Source: Streptococcus viridans
Lineage (GTDB): Bacteria; Bacillota; Bacilli; Lactobacillales; Streptococcaceae
DNA: 64,000 nt
Assembly (NCBI RefSeq): GCF_900636365.1
Contig: NZ_LR134266.1
Span: 509,501 to 573,500, forward strand
Direction of reading: 5' to 3'
The notes below the pieces were generated by a model. That model saw only the letters and a program-made list of their open reading frames with translations, did not search any database and was not told the origin of the DNA. Every line of letters starts with the position of its first letter. The stretch's first letter is position 1. This document shows positions 27,837 through 38,076 of this stretch, one piece after another. Made by a program: the position numbers and the translations under genes.

Positions 27837-28621
27837 CCAAGGGATTTTATCAACACTATAGTCCAGAAGACCACGTCTTTATCGATCGAGTTCTAGAATT
27901 AGTGGCTCGGGTGGAGCAACAGTATAGTTTTGAACTGACTTCCTTTTTAAATCCACATCAGGTTGATATTTTACGACAAATTGGTGCCCACCACGGTTTG
28001 CAGGTGTTTTCAAGTGCAGAAATCTATCCTACAGAATATGCACGAGTGATTCTTGCTCCTAGCTACTATCAGTTAGAGGCATCTGATTTTGAAATTAGCT
28101 TGTTAGAAGTTCTTTATCCGGATAAGTTTTATCGGTTAAGTCACTCTCAAGTTTTGGGCTCGCTTCTCCATCAATTAGGCATAGAAAGAAAGTCTTTTGG
28201 AGATATTCTAGTTGGACAAGGGAAGATTCATATCTATGTGGATGAACGTTTCTCCTCCTATTTCAAAGAGAATCTTAAGAAGATCGCAAAAGCATCTGTG
28301 AAGATTCGTGAGATTGACTGTCGAGAACGAATCACCGTAGACGAACCATCCAAACTCAAAGACCTATTGGTTACTAGTGTTCGACTTGATAAACTAGTAG
28401 CTTCTACCTTTAAACTTGCTCGGTCTGTAGCTGTTCAATTAGTTCAGTCTGGCCAGGTAAAGGTGAACTATGCCACTATTGATAATCCTAGTCGGATGAT
28501 CCAAGTAGCAGATTTAATTAGTGTTCGAAAGTATGGCCGATTTAAAATACTATCAGAAAATGGCCTATCAAAAAGTGGAAAATACAAATTAACGGTTGAA
28601 GTATTTTCCAGTAGAAAATAA
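27833..28621 (+). CDS. ylmH: S4-domain RNA-binding protein YlmH
   Basis: 262 residues: an N-terminal YlmH domain (opening MTKGFYQHYSPEDHVFIDRV) and a C-terminal S4 RNA-binding domain at about 182-245 (VRLDKLVASTFKLARSVAVQ, LVQSGQVKVNYATID). Bacillus YlmH binds 50S-peptidyl-tRNA complexes and acts in ribosome quality control. Part of the ftsZ-divIVA operon by overlap with ylmG and a nine-base gap to divIVA. Confidence 0.94.
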   Translation: MTKGFYQHYSPEDHVFIDRVLELVARVEQQYSFELTSFLNPHQVDILRQIGAHHGLQVFSSAEIYPTEYARVILAPSYYQLEASDFEISLLEVLYPDKFYRLSHSQVLGSLLHQLGIERKSFGDILVGQGKIHIYVDERFSSYFKENLKKIAKASVKIREIDCRERITVDEPSKLKDLLVTSVRLDKLVASTFKLARSVAVQLVQSGQVKVNYATIDNPSRMIQVADLISVRKYGRFKILSENGLSKSGKYKLTVEVFSSRK

Positions 28622-28630
28622 GGAGGAACT

Positions 28631-29500
28631 ATGGCACTTACAGCTTTAGAAATCAAAGATAAACGCTTTTATGTAAAATTTAGAGGCTACGATGCTAAAG
28701 AAGTTGAAGAGTTTCAAGACATGGTCTACAGAGACTATGAAAAATTAGTTCGTGAAAATCATGAATTAGAAACAAAAATTAGTGCGTTGGAAGAACGCTT
28801 GAACTACTTTGACGAAATGAAAGACTCTTTGAGTCAATCAGTATTAATCGCTCAAGATACAGCAGAACGTGTGAAACATGCAGCAAATGAACGCTCAGAA
28901 ACAATCGTTCGTCAAGCGGAGCAAGATGCTCATCATTTAGTTGAAGAAGCAAAAGCGAAAGCAAATGAAATTCTCCGTCATGCTACAGACAATGCTAAGA
29001 AAGTTGCTGTAGAAACGGAAGAATTGAAGAATAAGACGCGTGTCTTCCACCAACGTTTGAAATCAACTATCGAAAGCCAATTGAGCATCATTGATACACC
29101 AGAATGGGATGAAATTCTTCGCCCAACTGCTATGTATATTCAAACCAGTGATGAAGCTTTCCGTGAAGTAGTTGAAAAAGCTTTGGAAGAAACGGTTCAT
29201 CATAACTACGATGATGAATCAATTGATTTGACTCGTCAATTCTCACGCGCTGAAATTGAAGAATTGCAAAAACATATTGAAGCTGTAAATCGTGAATTGT
29301 CTGCGACTCAAGCTTTTGAAGGATTGAATGAAAAAGTTCAAGAAGCTTTGGAAGAAGTAGAAAAAAATCAGGTAGATCAAGATTCTATTGATGAAATTGT
29401 TCTAGATACTCCTCAAGTTGCGGATATCGATGCGCCAGAAGTTGCTGATATTGATGCTCCTGAAGGGGAAGAACAACGGGAATCTGTTTCAATTTTATAA
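28631..29500 (+). CDS. divIVA: Cell division initiation protein DivIVA
   Basis: 289-residue coiled-coil protein that marks septa and poles in streptococci. The N-terminal lipid-binding domain has KDKRFYVKFRGYDAKEVEEF (about 9-28). Two long coiled-coil stretches follow (about 35-145 and 195-255). The C-terminal tail contains an imperfect repeat, PQVADIDAPEVADIDAPEGE (about 260-279). Preceded by AAGGAGG. Confidence 0.96.
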   Translation: MALTALEIKDKRFYVKFRGYDAKEVEEFQDMVYRDYEKLVRENHELETKISALEERLNYFDEMKDSLSQSVLIAQDTAERVKHAANERSETIVRQAEQDAHHLVEEAKAKANEILRHATDNAKKVAVETEELKNKTRVFHQRLKSTIESQLSIIDTPEWDEILRPTAMYIQTSDEAFREVVEKALEETVHHNYDDESIDLTRQFSRAEIEELQKHIEAVNRELSATQAFEGLNEKVQEALEEVEKNQVDQDSIDEIVLDTPQVADIDAPEVADIDAPEGEEQRESVSIL

Positions 29501-29509
29501 TCTGTAAAA

Positions 29510-29735
29510 ACAGTGATCTTATCAAATAGTTTTAGCGAGCAGGTGATGGTGGAAGACCTGTACTTCCTTTGATAAGATTGATCCTTTTACAAATCTTAGT
29601 GGTGAAATAAGTAACCACTAACGCTGGTCAGCGTTAGCGACAAAAGAGGAGAAAGAGAGTACTCTCTTTCTTGAATGAAGGTGGTACCACGATTTGTCGT
29701 CCTTTTTGGCGAGGTCGTGGTCTTTTATTTTGTAT
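29510..29735 (+). promoter_or_regulatory. T-box riboswitch leader of ileS (tRNA-Ile)
   Basis: T-box core AAGGTGGTACCACG at 29678-29691. The terminator alternative pairs ACCACGA (29686-29692) with TCGTGGT (29715-29721), followed by CTTTTATTTT. The Stem I base pairs GATCTTATCAAA with TTTGATAAGATTGATC; the ATC at 29581-29583, next to that stem, is the likely Ile specifier. Low charged tRNA-Ile would favour ileS transcription. The specifier call is inference supported by the downstream gene. Confidence 0.88.
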
Positions 29736-29758
29736 GATTATTTTTTAGAGGAGACACC

Positions 29759-32551
29759 ATGAAACTCAAAGAAACACTGAATTTAGGTAAGACAGAGTTC
29801 CCGATGCGGGCTGGTCTACCTACAAAAGAGCCAGTTTGGCAAAAAGAATGGGAAGAAGCAAAACTTTACCAACGTCGTCAAGAATTGAACCAAGGAAAAC
29901 CACATTTCACCTTGCATGATGGCCCTCCGTATGCCAACGGGAACATCCACGTAGGACATGCTATGAACAAGATCTCAAAAGATATCATTGTTCGTTCTAA
30001 GTCTATGTCAGGCTTTTATGCACCTTACATCCCAGGTTGGGATACTCATGGTTTGCCAATTGAGCAAGTTTTGGCAAAACAAGGTGTTAAACGCAAAGAA
30101 ATGGACTTGGTTGAATACTTGAAACTTTGCCGTGACTATGCCCTTTCTCAAGTAGATAAACAACGCGAAGATTTTAAGCGCTTGGGTGTTTCAGGTGACT
30201 GGGAAAATCCATATGTAACCTTGACGCCTGACTATGAAGCAGCGCAAATCCGTGTCTTCGGTGAAATGGCTAATAAAGGTTATATCTACCGTGGAGCTAA
30301 GCCTGTTTACTGGTCTTGGTCATCTGAGTCAGCTCTAGCTGAAGCGGAAATTGAATACCATGACTTGGTTTCTACGTCCCTTTACTATGCCAATAAGGTT
30401 AAGGACGGAAAAGGTGTCCTTGATACAGATACTTACATCGTCGTTTGGACAACAACTCCATTCACCATCACGGCTTCTCGTGGTTTGACTGTTGGTGCGG
30501 ATATTGATTACGTCTTGGTGCAACCAGCTGGCGAATCTCGTAAGTTTGTGGTTGCTTCAGAATTGTTGAACAGCTTGTCTGAGAAATTTGGTTGGGCGGA
30601 TGTTCAAGTTTTGGCTACTTACCGTGGTTCAGAATTGAACCAAATTGTGACAGAGCACCCATGGGATACAGCAGTAGATGAACTCGTTATCCTTGGCGAC
30701 CACGTTACAACAGATTCCGGTACTGGTATCGTCCATACAGCCCCTGGTTTTGGTGAGGATGACTACAATGTCGGTGTTGCCAATGGTCTTGAAGTTGCTG
30801 TGACTGTTAACGAACGCGGAATCATGATGGCCAATGCAGGTGCAGAGTTCGAAGGTCAATTCTACGACAAGGTAGTGCCAACGGTTATTGAAAAACTTGG
30901 TGATTTACTTCTTGCTCAAGAAGAAATCTCTCACTCCTACCCATTTGACTGGCGTACGAAAAAACCAATCATCTGGCGTGCAGTGCCTCAATGGTTTGCC
31001 TCTGTCTCAAAATTCCGCCAAGAAATCTTGGACGAAATTGAAAAAGTGAAGTTCCACTCAGAGTGGGGTAAAGTTCGTCTTTACAACATGATCCGTGACC
31101 GTGGTGACTGGGTGATTTCTCGTCAACGTGCTTGGGGTGTGCCACTTCCAATCTTCTATGCAGAAGACGGAACACCAATCATGACAGCTGAAACCATCGA
31201 GCATGTAGCTCAACTCTTTGAAGAACATGGTTCCATCATCTGGTGGGAACGTGATGCCAAAGACCTCTTGCCAGAAGGATTTACCCATCCAGGTTCACCA
31301 AAAGGTGAGTTCAAGAAAGAAACAGACATCATGGATGTATGGTTCGACTCTGGTTCATCGTGGAATGGTGTCGTAGTTAATCGCCCCGAACTTAAATATC
31401 CAGCAGACCTCTACCTAGAAGGTTCTGACCAATATCGTGGTTGGTTCAACTCATCTCTCATCACATCTGTGGCTAATCATGGTGTTGCACCATACAAACA
31501 AATCTTGTCGCAAGGTTTTGCTTTGGACGGTAAAGGTGAGAAGATGTCTAAATCTCTTGGAAACACCATTGCTCCAAGCGATGTCGAAAAACAATTTGGT
31601 GCGGAAATCTTGCGTCTCTGGGTAACCAGTGTAGACTCAAGTAACGACGTGCGTATCTCTATGGATATCTTGAGTCAAGTTTCTGAAACTTACCGTAAGA
31701 TTCGTAACACCCTTCGCTTCTTGATTGCTAACACATCTGACTTTAATCCAGCTGAGGATGCAGTAACTTACGAAGAACTTCGTTCTGTTGATAAGTACAT
31801 GACTATCCGCTTTAACCAACTTGTTAAGACCATTCGTGACGCTTATGCAAACTTTGAATTCTTGACCATCTACAAGGCGCTTGTTAACTTTATCAACGTT
31901 GATCTGTCAGCCTTCTACCTTGATTTTGCTAAAGATGTTGTCTACATCGAAGGTGCCAAATCTCTTGAACGCCGTCAAATGCAAACAGTCTTCTATGACA
32001 TCCTTGTCAAAATTACTAAGCTCTTGACGCCAATCCTTCCTCACACTGCGGAAGAAATCTGGTCATATCTTGAGTTTGAAGCTGAAGACTTCGTTCAATT
32101 ATCAGAATTGCCAGAAGCTCAAACCTTTGCGAACCAAGAAGAAATCTTGGATACCTGGGCAGCCTTCATGGACTTCCGTGGACAAGCTCAAAAAGCCTTG
32201 GAAGAAGCACGTAATGAAAAAGTGATTGGTAAATCACTTGAAGCTCACTTGACAGTTTATCCAAATGAAGTGGTGAAGATTCTTCTTGGGGCAGTAGATA
32301 GTAATGTTGCTCAACTCTTGATTGTATCAGAATTGACCATTGCAGAAAGTCCAGCTCCAGAAGGTGCAGTGGCCTTCGAAGATGTTGCCTTCACTGTTGA
32401 ACGTGCAGCTGGTGAAGTTTGTGATCGTTGCCGTCGTATTGATCCAAGTACAGCAGAACGTAGCTACCATGCAACTATCTGCGATCACTGTGCAAGCATC
32501 GTCGAAGAAAACTTTGCGGACGCAGTCGCAGAAGGATTTGAATCTAAATAA
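29759..32551 (+). CDS. ileS: Isoleucyl-tRNA synthetase
   Basis: Charges tRNA-Ile. 930 residues, bacterial-type class I enzyme. HIGH-type motif [11 protein letters not shown] (about 61-71), CP1 editing domain with [19 protein letters not shown] in [10 protein letters not shown] (about 589-598). The C-terminal zinc-finger has two Cys pairs, CDRC and CDHC. Start with GAGGAGA eight bases upstream. Controlled by the preceding T-box. It follows divIVA as in other streptococci. Confidence 0.98.
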   Translation: MKLKETLNLGKTEFPMRAGLPTKEPVWQKEWEEAKLYQRRQELNQGKPHFTLHDGPPYANGNIHVGHAMNKISKDIIVRSKSMSGFYAPYIPGWDTHGLPIEQVLAKQGVKRKEMDLVEYLKLCRDYALSQVDKQREDFKRLGVSGDWENPYVTLTPDYEAAQIRVFGEMANKGYIYRGAKPVYWSWSSESALAEAEIEYHDLVSTSLYYANKVKDGKGVLDTDTYIVVWTTTPFTITASRGLTVGADIDYVLVQPAGESRKFVVASELLNSLSEKFGWADVQVLATYRGSELNQIVTEHPWDTAVDELVILGDHVTTDSGTGIVHTAPGFGEDDYNVGVANGLEVAVTVNERGIMMANAGAEFEGQFYDKVVPTVIEKLGDLLLAQEEISHSYPFDWRTKKPIIWRAVPQWFASVSKFRQEILDEIEKVKFHSEWGKVRLYNMIRDRGDWVISRQRAWGVPLPIFYAEDGTPIMTAETIEHVAQLFEEHGSIIWWERDAKDLLPEGFTHPGSPKGEFKKETDIMDVWFDSGSSWNGVVVNRPELKYPADLYLEGSDQYRGWFNSSLITSVANHGVAPYKQILSQGFALDGKGEKMSKSLGNTIAPSDVEKQFGAEILRLWVTSVDSSNDVRISMDILSQVSETYRKIRNTLRFLIANTSDFNPAEDAVTYEELRSVDKYMTIRFNQLVKTIRDAYANFEFLTIYKALVNFINVDLSAFYLDFAKDVVYIEGAKSLERRQMQTVFYDILVKITKLLTPILPHTAEEIWSYLEFEAEDFVQLSELPEAQTFANQEEILDTWAAFMDFRGQAQKALEEARNEKVIGKSLEAHLTVYPNEVVKILLGAVDSNVAQLLIVSELTIAESPAPEGAVAFEDVAFTVERAAGEVCDRCRRIDPSTAERSYHATICDHCASIVEENFADAVAEGFESK

Positions 32552-32611
32552 TAAGATGTGAAAAATCGCAGGGAGAAAGTCTCCTTGCGACTTTTCAATA
32601 AAGAGGAACTG

Positions 32612-33046
32612 ATGTGGTACCAAAAAGAATTTAAAGAACTAGAACTGAAAGAGTTTTACGAGATCGTTCAATTGCGTTTGGAGACCTTTGTCGTGGAACA
32701 GACAAGAATCTACAATGATCTTGACGCTATTGATCTTAGAGCTATTCACCTTTTTCATCAAGATGAGGAAGGACGCGTAGATGCCTATGCACGTATCTTT
32801 GAGACAGGGGCTACGATTCATTTTGGTCGAGTCGCTGTAGCCAAAGATAGTCGTGGCCAAGGACTGGGAAAAGACATGGTAGAGCAGATTTTGGACCTGT
32901 GTGAACAGAGATTTCCTGGGCGGACCACTGAAATTGAGGCCCAAGAACAGGTGGTTGGCTTGTATGAAAAGCTAGGTTTTCAAACGGTGAGCGAGCCCTT
33001 TATCTTGGCTTCTCCCCCTCACGTAAAAATGATCTATCAGAAATAA
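32612..33046 (+). CDS. GNAT acetyltransferase, ElaA-like
   Basis: 144-residue GNAT-fold protein. It opens WYQKEFKELELKEFYEIVQL as in the ElaA group, and the acetyl-CoA loop is VAVAKDSRGQGLGKDMV (R/QxxGxG/A = RGQGLG). Start chosen at 32612 because AGAGGAA lies just upstream; an upstream extension to 32558 follows the ileS stop by six bases but has no ribosome binding site. Acceptor substrate unknown. Terminates in a strong hairpin. Confidence 0.85.
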   Translation: MWYQKEFKELELKEFYEIVQLRLETFVVEQTRIYNDLDAIDLRAIHLFHQDEEGRVDAYARIFETGATIHFGRVAVAKDSRGQGLGKDMVEQILDLCEQRFPGRTTEIEAQEQVVGLYEKLGFQTVSEPFILASPPHVKMIYQK

Positions 33047-33048
33047 AG

Positions 33049-33088
33049 AATCCGTTCATCTCGATAATGAGATGAACGGATTTTTTTT
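33049..33088 (+). terminator. Strong terminator after the GNAT gene
   Basis: Perfect 14-bp stem AATCCGTTCATCTC (33049-33062) / GAGATGAACGGATT (33069-33082), 6-base loop, eight T. It also faces the convergent DUF1827 gene. Confidence 0.92.
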
Positions 33089-33126
33089 GAAAAAAACAGC
33101 AAAGAAAAAAGTAAGGTAGAAGCACC

Positions 33127-33429
33127 TTACTTAGCAATTGGGAAAGAAATTTCAATTAGTTTATCAGAGTAGAGGGTCTTAATAGCAGATTGGTCAATGA
33201 TTTGAAGATCAATCTTGCGTTTTAAAAAGAACTCACGAATTTTTTCAACTTCTGTTTCACGAATGGCACGGTGTTTGTTACTAATCAGCAATTCGTAATG
33301 AGTAGGAGCTTTGGTAAAGATAACGTCGGTGTTACCAGCTGAATAGACCTCAACAAGGGTAGCATCGGTACTTTCTAATTGACTTTTGACCAGAGTAGCA
33401 TGACTATTTGTTGTATTCATAAGCTTCAT
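33127..33429 (-). CDS. DUF1827 family protein
   Basis: 100 residues, soluble, no membrane segment. Matches the small streptococcal/lactococcal DUF1827 family (MKLMNTTNSHATLVKSQLES opening). Function unknown. GGAGGATC lies five bases before the start on the minus strand. Stands between the GNAT gene (convergent) and a NUDIX gene (same strand); a TATAAT-like -10 (TATAAT read on the minus strand near 33466) lies just upstream of it, so it may be transcribed alone. Confidence 0.85.
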   Translation of the reverse strand: MKLMNTTNSHATLVKSQLESTDATLVEVYSAGNTDVIFTKAPTHYELLISNKHRAIRETEVEKIREFFLKRKIDLQIIDQSAIKTLYSDKLIEISFPIAK

Positions 33430-33496
33430 GTGAGATCCTCCTAAGCTCTTTCTCCATTTATTATAGCACTTTTTTTTATTTTGTGAAAGAAGTCGC

Positions 33497-33946
33497 TTAC
33501 AATTTTTGGGCAGATTTCCACATTTTGATTCCCCACTTATGACTTCCTCTTTTTAACCTGTCAATGGCTTCATCGATTGGGAACCAAGCAATGTTATTGA
33601 AATCCTCTAGAGGTTTTTGAGCTTCTACAAAGTCAGTTACTTCATAGATATAAGCAGGGTTATAGTAGTGGGTGTCGCGGTGACTGGAGTAAAAGTACTC
33701 ATCTGCTTGGCCATAATACTCGCCGATCGTCGCAGTGAAGCCCAATTCTTCAATCAGTTCTCGCTCAAGTGCCAAGAAATGATCTTCTCCTGCCTCGATT
33801 TCACCACCTGGTAGGAACCAAGCTCCATTAGGTGCTTGGACTAGGATGATTTTATCCTTGGCTGGATTTGGAATCACCGCATAGACTCCATAACGATTGA
33901 CATAGTTAACATTTTCTTCTTTTGTTCCAAAAGTTGCAACAGTCAT
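33497..33946 (-). CDS. NUDIX hydrolase (MutT-like)
   Basis: 149-residue nucleoside-diphosphate-linked hydrolase. A complete Nudix box GX5EX7REUXEEXGU is seen at about residues 48-70 (GGEIEAGEDHF then REL-I-EELGF). N-terminal YGVYAVIPNPAKDKIILVQA. Substrate not predictable: 8-oxo-dGTP, ADP-ribose or Ap4A are possible. The start at 33946 is the only good ATG, and AAGCGAGC upstream is a weak ribosome binding site. Divergently separated from the repeat at 34021. Confidence 0.88.
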   Translation of the reverse strand: MTVATFGTKEENVNYVNRYGVYAVIPNPAKDKIILVQAPNGAWFLPGGEIEAGEDHFLALERELIEELGFTATIGEYYGQADEYFYSSHRDTHYYNPAYIYEVTDFVEAQKPLEDFNNIAWFPIDEAIDRLKRGSHKWGIKMWKSAQKL

Positions 33947-34020
33947 ATTAAAGCTCGCTTCTTATTTTTTTATCATTATAACATAGATGGACATAAAAAG
34001 CAGTAGGAGATAAAAATAAG

Positions 34021-34197
34021 AGAGTGGGACAGAAATCGGTAATTCGATAGAATTCGATTTCGTCGTCCCACCTCCGCACAGTTGAGTAGGGCTGTAAAAG
34101 CTGATGAAAGCAGCGTAGTAGAGCCCACTCAACCACTGCGTCTTGCTCGACAATCCAAAGACAATTGAGTGGCTAGGACTTTTGTCCCAGCCACTTT
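34021..34197 (+). repeat. Dispersed repeat family 1, full copy (three hairpins)
   Basis: A 174-bp core, collinear and nearly identical with 46717-46890. Three hairpins in series: H1 GTGGGAC..GAAATCG / CGATTTC..GTCCCAC; H2 GTTGAGTAGGGCT / AGCCCACTCAAC; H3 GTGGCTAGGAC-TTTT-GTCCCAGCCAC with a T tail. Conserved blocks CCTCCGCACAG and CCACTGCGTC flank H2. In the other copy H3 reads GAGGCT..AGCCTC, a compensating base-pair change. It fills the gap between the NUDIX gene and clpE; no coding capacity. Confidence 0.85.
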
Positions 34198-34205
34198 AAA
34201 TGCGA

Positions 34206-36473
34206 TTATTCAGTTCCTTTTTCTGCCTCGTTAGCAGGTTTGTTCTTTCCTTTAATGCAAATCTTTCCATTGCTGGTCATGACAGCCTTCAGATCTTTTT
34301 CACTAGGATTTTCTAAGTAGTAATCTGTAATGGCATCTTCGATATAGTCCTGAATGGTACGACGAAGTGGACGAGCTCCCATTTTTGGATCGTAGCCCAA
34401 ATCAACCAATTTTTCCTTGACCTTATCGGTAACATCGAGGTGGATATCATTGTGGGCCAGGCGTTGATTGACATCATCGAGCATAAGAGTGACGATTTGA
34501 AGGAGGTTTTCTTTAGACAAGGATTTAAATTCAATAATACCATCAAACCGGTTCATGAATTCTGGACTAAAGAAGTTTCCAAGTTCACCGAGGATAGAAT
34601 TGGTACGTCCTTCACGAGCTGCCCCAAAACCAACGTTAGCCTCCGCTTTTCCAGTTCCCGCATTAGAAGTCATGATGATGATGGTATCTTTGAAGCTCAC
34701 TGTTCGTCCTTGACCATCTGTCAAGCGACCATCATCCAAGACTTGGAGGAACATATGCATGACATCAGGATGGGCCTTTTCTACCTCATCCAAGAGAATG
34801 AGAGAGTAGGGGTTGCGACGTACTTTTTCAGTCAGCTGGCCAGCTTCTTCGTAACCAACATATCCTGGAGGGGCGCCGACCAGTTTAGCAACGGCATGCT
34901 TCTCCATGTATTCGCTCATATCAAAACGAATCATACTGTCAGCAGAACCGAAGAGTTCGATAGCCAATTGTTTGGACAACTCTGTCTTCCCGACGCCAGT
35001 CGGTCCAACAAAGAGGAAGCTACCGATTGGACGGTTGGGCGTTCCAAGTCCTACCCGATTACGACGGATAGCCTTAGCAATTTTTTCAACAGCCTCATCT
35101 TGGCCGATGACATGAGCCTTCAAATCAGCTGCCAAATTGATCAATTGGGATTGTTCTTTTTCTTTCAAATCTCCAACTGGAATATTGGTCTTTTGTTCGA
35201 CGATGTGTTCGATGGTCTTTTCGCTAATAACTGGCGTATCTTGATCAGTGACCTGTTGCCCTTGCATTTCTTTGTACTTAGCGATTTGGTCACGGAAGTA
35301 GGCAGCTTTTTCGAAATCTTCATCACGCGTCGCTTGGGCCTTGAGATTTTCAGCTTCAATTAAGCGTTGGTCAATGACCTTTGGATCGACGAAATTGAGG
35401 GTTAAATTCATCTTAGAGCCAGCTTCATCCAAGAGGTCAATGGCCTTGTCGGGCAAGAAGCGGTCTTGGATATAGCGATTGGAGAGGAGTGCTGCAGCTT
35501 CGATGGCACTATCTGTGTAGTGGACGTGGTGGTAGTCCTCATATTTCTTTTGAATCCCTTTGAGGATGGTGATAGTTTCTTCAACCGTTGGCTCATCGAC
35601 CTTAACGGGTTGCATCCGGCGTTCAAGTGCCGCATCCTTCTCGATAATCCGGTATTCATTAAGTGTTGTCGCACCGACTAATTGCAATTCGCCACGAGCG
35701 AGGGCTGGTTTGAGGATATTTCCAGCATCCATGTTGCCGTCTCCAGCAGATCCAGCACCGACGATTTCATGAATTTCGTCGATGAATAAAATCACATCTT
35801 CACGGCGACGGATTTCCTCCATTAATTGTTGCATGCGCTCTTCAAATTGGCCTCGGATCCCAGTTCCTTGAACAAGACTAACAACGTCTAAGCGAATAAC
35901 TTGCTTGCCTTGCAATTTATGAGGGACATCCCCATCGACAATCTTTTGAGCTAGCCCTTCTACGACAGCAGTTTTCCCGACACCCGGTTCACCGATCAAG
36001 ACAGGGTTGTTTTTGGTACGACGGTTGAGAATTTCGATGACACGGAGAATCTCTTCATCACGACCAATGACCGGATCGATATCGCCACGACGAGCAATTT
36101 CTGTGACATTGATTCCGAACTCTTCTAAGAGGCCTTTTGGTTGTTGTTTGGCTTGGGCTCTATTCGGTCCTGAAGAACGACCGTTCCCATTTGAACCGTA
36201 GCCATTTCCGCCACCATAGCCCCCTCCAGATTGAGTTGGTGGCGTTTGAGGTTCTTGGGGGGCTTGGAAGTTGCCCAGTTGATTGAAGAAATCTTCAAAA
36301 GGATCCCGCCCTCCGCGATTTTGTTGGTTTAATCCTGCCAGGAGACTATTGTTAGGATCGGTTTTCATAATTTGATAGCAGTTCTGGCAAAGGTCTACTT
36401 GTTGTTGGTGACCATTCACATTTGTATAAAGATGAATGGTTGAATCGTTGATTTTACAGTTTTGACAAAGCAT
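34206..36473 (-). CDS. clpE: ATP-dependent Clp protease ATP-binding subunit ClpE
   Basis: 755-residue Hsp100 unfoldase partner of ClpP. It has the ClpE-specific N-terminal zinc finger (CQNCKIN and CQNCYQIM within the first 35 residues), a Gly/Gln/Asn/Pro-rich linker, then AAA-1 with Walker [12 protein letters not shown] and Walker [15 protein letters not shown]-like middle stretch ([18 protein letters not shown]) follows, then AAA-2 with Walker [12 protein letters not shown] and [11 protein letters not shown]. Controlled by CtsR through a box in its promoter. It degrades misfolded proteins during heat and other stress. Confidence 0.97.
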   Translation of the reverse strand: MLCQNCKINDSTIHLYTNVNGHQQQVDLCQNCYQIMKTDPNNSLLAGLNQQNRGGRDPFEDFFNQLGNFQAPQEPQTPPTQSGGGYGGGNGYGSNGNGRSSGPNRAQAKQQPKGLLEEFGINVTEIARRGDIDPVIGRDEEILRVIEILNRRTKNNPVLIGEPGVGKTAVVEGLAQKIVDGDVPHKLQGKQVIRLDVVSLVQGTGIRGQFEERMQQLMEEIRRREDVILFIDEIHEIVGAGSAGDGNMDAGNILKPALARGELQLVGATTLNEYRIIEKDAALERRMQPVKVDEPTVEETITILKGIQKKYEDYHHVHYTDSAIEAAALLSNRYIQDRFLPDKAIDLLDEAGSKMNLTLNFVDPKVIDQRLIEAENLKAQATRDEDFEKAAYFRDQIAKYKEMQGQQVTDQDTPVISEKTIEHIVEQKTNIPVGDLKEKEQSQLINLAADLKAHVIGQDEAVEKIAKAIRRNRVGLGTPNRPIGSFLFVGPTGVGKTELSKQLAIELFGSADSMIRFDMSEYMEKHAVAKLVGAPPGYVGYEEAGQLTEKVRRNPYSLILLDEVEKAHPDVMHMFLQVLDDGRLTDGQGRTVSFKDTIIIMTSNAGTGKAEANVGFGAAREGRTNSILGELGNFFSPEFMNRFDGIIEFKSLSKENLLQIVTLMLDDVNQRLAHNDIHLDVTDKVKEKLVDLGYDPKMGARPLRRTIQDYIEDAITDYYLENPSEKDLKAVMTSNGKICIKGKNKPANEAEKGTE

Positions 36474-36515
36474 TCTCTTACCTCTTTCTCTAGAGTAAAA
36501 AGTGTAGAAACTATT

Positions 36516-36573
36516 GGTCAGAAATAGTCAAACTTTTATAGTTTCATTATAACAGTATTCTAAAAGTTTGCAA
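36516..36573 (-). promoter_or_regulatory. clpE promoter with CtsR operator
   Basis: Minus-strand promoter: TTGCAA (36573-36568), 16 bp spacer, TATAAT (36551-36546). Just downstream, GGTCAGAAATAGTCAAA (36516-36532, plus-strand reading) matches the CtsR heptad direct repeat GGTCAAA-N3-GGTCAAA with two changes. It covers the start of transcription, so CtsR should repress clpE until heat stress. Confidence 0.82.
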
Positions 36574-36702
36574 GAATTTAGTATGGAGTTCGGTTTTAGG
36601 CATGGAATAAAGAGGAAAAAAGTGGAAAAGTTGATTTTTATTGGAATTTCCTCCTTCTTTTATGATAAAATAGGAGAGTAGAAAGTAAATAGGAGAATCA
36701 AA

Positions 36703-36933
36703 ATGGAATCACATTTGGTACGAATTATTAGCCGTTTGGAAGCGATGACGAAAGACGGTGGAAACTTAAAACGTAATTTTGAACGTGAAGGGGTTGTAGT
36801 TGCTGAAGTAGCTTACAACTATGATGAAGAAAATGGATCAGTATTTACTCTTCGTGATGTAGAAGCGCGTGAGACCTATACATTCGATAGCATTGACTTA
36901 ATCGCAATGGAAATCTACGAATTGTTGTACTAA
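36703..36933 (+). CDS. ykuJ: DUF1797 family protein YkuJ
   Basis: 76-residue soluble protein of the YkuJ/DUF1797 family (opening MESHLVRIISRLEAMTKDGG, closing YTFDSIDLIAMEIYELLY). A small alpha/beta fold, function unknown. TAGGAGA lies seven bases before the start, and there is a TAAAAT-type -10 about 35 bases upstream. Monocistronic with a clear terminator, divergent from clpE. Confidence 0.9.
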   Translation: MESHLVRIISRLEAMTKDGGNLKRNFEREGVVVAEVAYNYDEENGSVFTLRDVEARETYTFDSIDLIAMEIYELLY

Positions 36934-36946
36934 GAAGTATCAATCA

Positions 36947-36974
36947 AGAGTCTAGAGCATCTAGTCTCTTTTTT
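36947..36974 (+). terminator. Terminator after ykuJ
   Basis: Stem AGAGTCTAGA / TCTAGTCTCT (one T-T mismatch), loop GCA, six T. Confidence 0.85.
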
Positions 36975-37089
36975 GTTGGAAGAAAACTGCTATAGTTTCT
37001 TCTTATAACCTTGTCTAATCAAGAAGTGTTAGGAACAGGTTCACAAATCTGATATAATAGAGAAGATATTGAATAGAAAAGAGAATGAG

Positions 37090-37944
37090 ATGACACATGT
37101 GATTGATGGGAAGGCCTTGGCAATAAAATTACAGGGAGCATTGGCTGAAAAAACTGCTCGCTTAAAGGCTGAAACAGGTCAGGTCCCAGGTTTGGTGGTG
37201 ATTTTAGTGGGAGAAAACCCCGCAAGTCAGGTCTATGTCCGCAATAAAGAACGCTCAGCTCTGGCGGCTGGATTTCGAAGTGAAGTCGTTCGAGTGCCAG
37301 AGAGTATTTCCCAAGAAGACTTATTGGCCCTCATTGATTGCTACAATCAGGATCCGCTCTGGCATGGTATTTTGGTCCAGTTGCCTCTACCAGCACATAT
37401 CGATGATGAGGCTGTCTTGCTAGCCATTGATCCCAACAAGGATGTCGACGGCTTCCACCCTCTCAATATGGGTCATCTTTGGGCAGGTAATCCGGTGATG
37501 GTTCCCTCAACTCCTGCTGGGATCATGGAAATGTTCCGGGAATATGATATTGATGTCGAAGGGAAAAATGCAGTCGTCATTGGCCGTTCCAACATCGTTG
37601 GAAAACCAATGGCCCAGCTTCTTCTAGCAAAAAATGCAACGGTGACCTTGACCCATTCGCGGACTCATCATTTAGCTAAAATTGCTAGAAAAGCCGATAT
37701 CTTAGTGGTGGCAATCGGTCGTGCAAAATTTGTTACAGCTGACTTTGTTAAAGAGGGAGCTGTCGTTATTGATGTCGGTATGAACCGTGACGAAAATGGG
37801 AAGCTCTGTGGAGATGTGGACTATGAACAGGTAGCTCCTCTAGCTAGTCACATCACTCCAGTACCAGGTGGCGTTGGTCCTATGACGATTACCATGCTCA
37901 TGTCTCAGACCTATGAGGCAGCTGTTCGGGCCTTGAAAAAATAA
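37090..37944 (+). CDS. folD: Methylene-THF dehydrogenase / cyclohydrolase FolD
   Basis: Bifunctional enzyme converting 5,10-methylene-THF to 10-formyl-THF with NADP. 284 residues. Catalytic motif YVRNKERSA (YxxxK, about 48-56), Rossmann [14 protein letters not shown] (about 160-173), C-terminal [14 protein letters not shown]. Start at 37090 fits the family N-terminus; a TTG extension to 37069 is unlikely. A TATAAT promoter element lies about 40 bases upstream. It supplies one-carbon units for purines and formyl-Met. Confidence 0.97.
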   Translation: MTHVIDGKALAIKLQGALAEKTARLKAETGQVPGLVVILVGENPASQVYVRNKERSALAAGFRSEVVRVPESISQEDLLALIDCYNQDPLWHGILVQLPLPAHIDDEAVLLAIDPNKDVDGFHPLNMGHLWAGNPVMVPSTPAGIMEMFREYDIDVEGKNAVVIGRSNIVGKPMAQLLLAKNATVTLTHSRTHHLAKIARKADILVVAIGRAKFVTADFVKEGAVVIDVGMNRDENGKLCGDVDYEQVAPLASHITPVPGGVGPMTITMLMSQTYEAAVRALKK

Positions 37945-38076
37945 ACCAGCTTGGATGAAGTCGGGACAGTGTTTGTAGCTGTAGAATGATTAGAAAAATT
38001 TTGAAGGTTGGAACTTGCTTTCCTGCCTTTTTTTAGTCTAAACGTGATAAAATAAAGAGAGAAAGAAGGAAAGCTT

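Noticed and set aside
29400-29475. Short in-frame repeat in the divIVA tail as a possible regulatory repeat
   Set aside because: It is a two-unit amino-acid repeat (VADIDAPE) in a disordered acidic tail, ordinary for DivIVA.
34440-35363. 307-codon plus-strand frame inside clpE
   Set aside because: Shadow of the clpE coding sequence on the other strand; no start signals and no family features.
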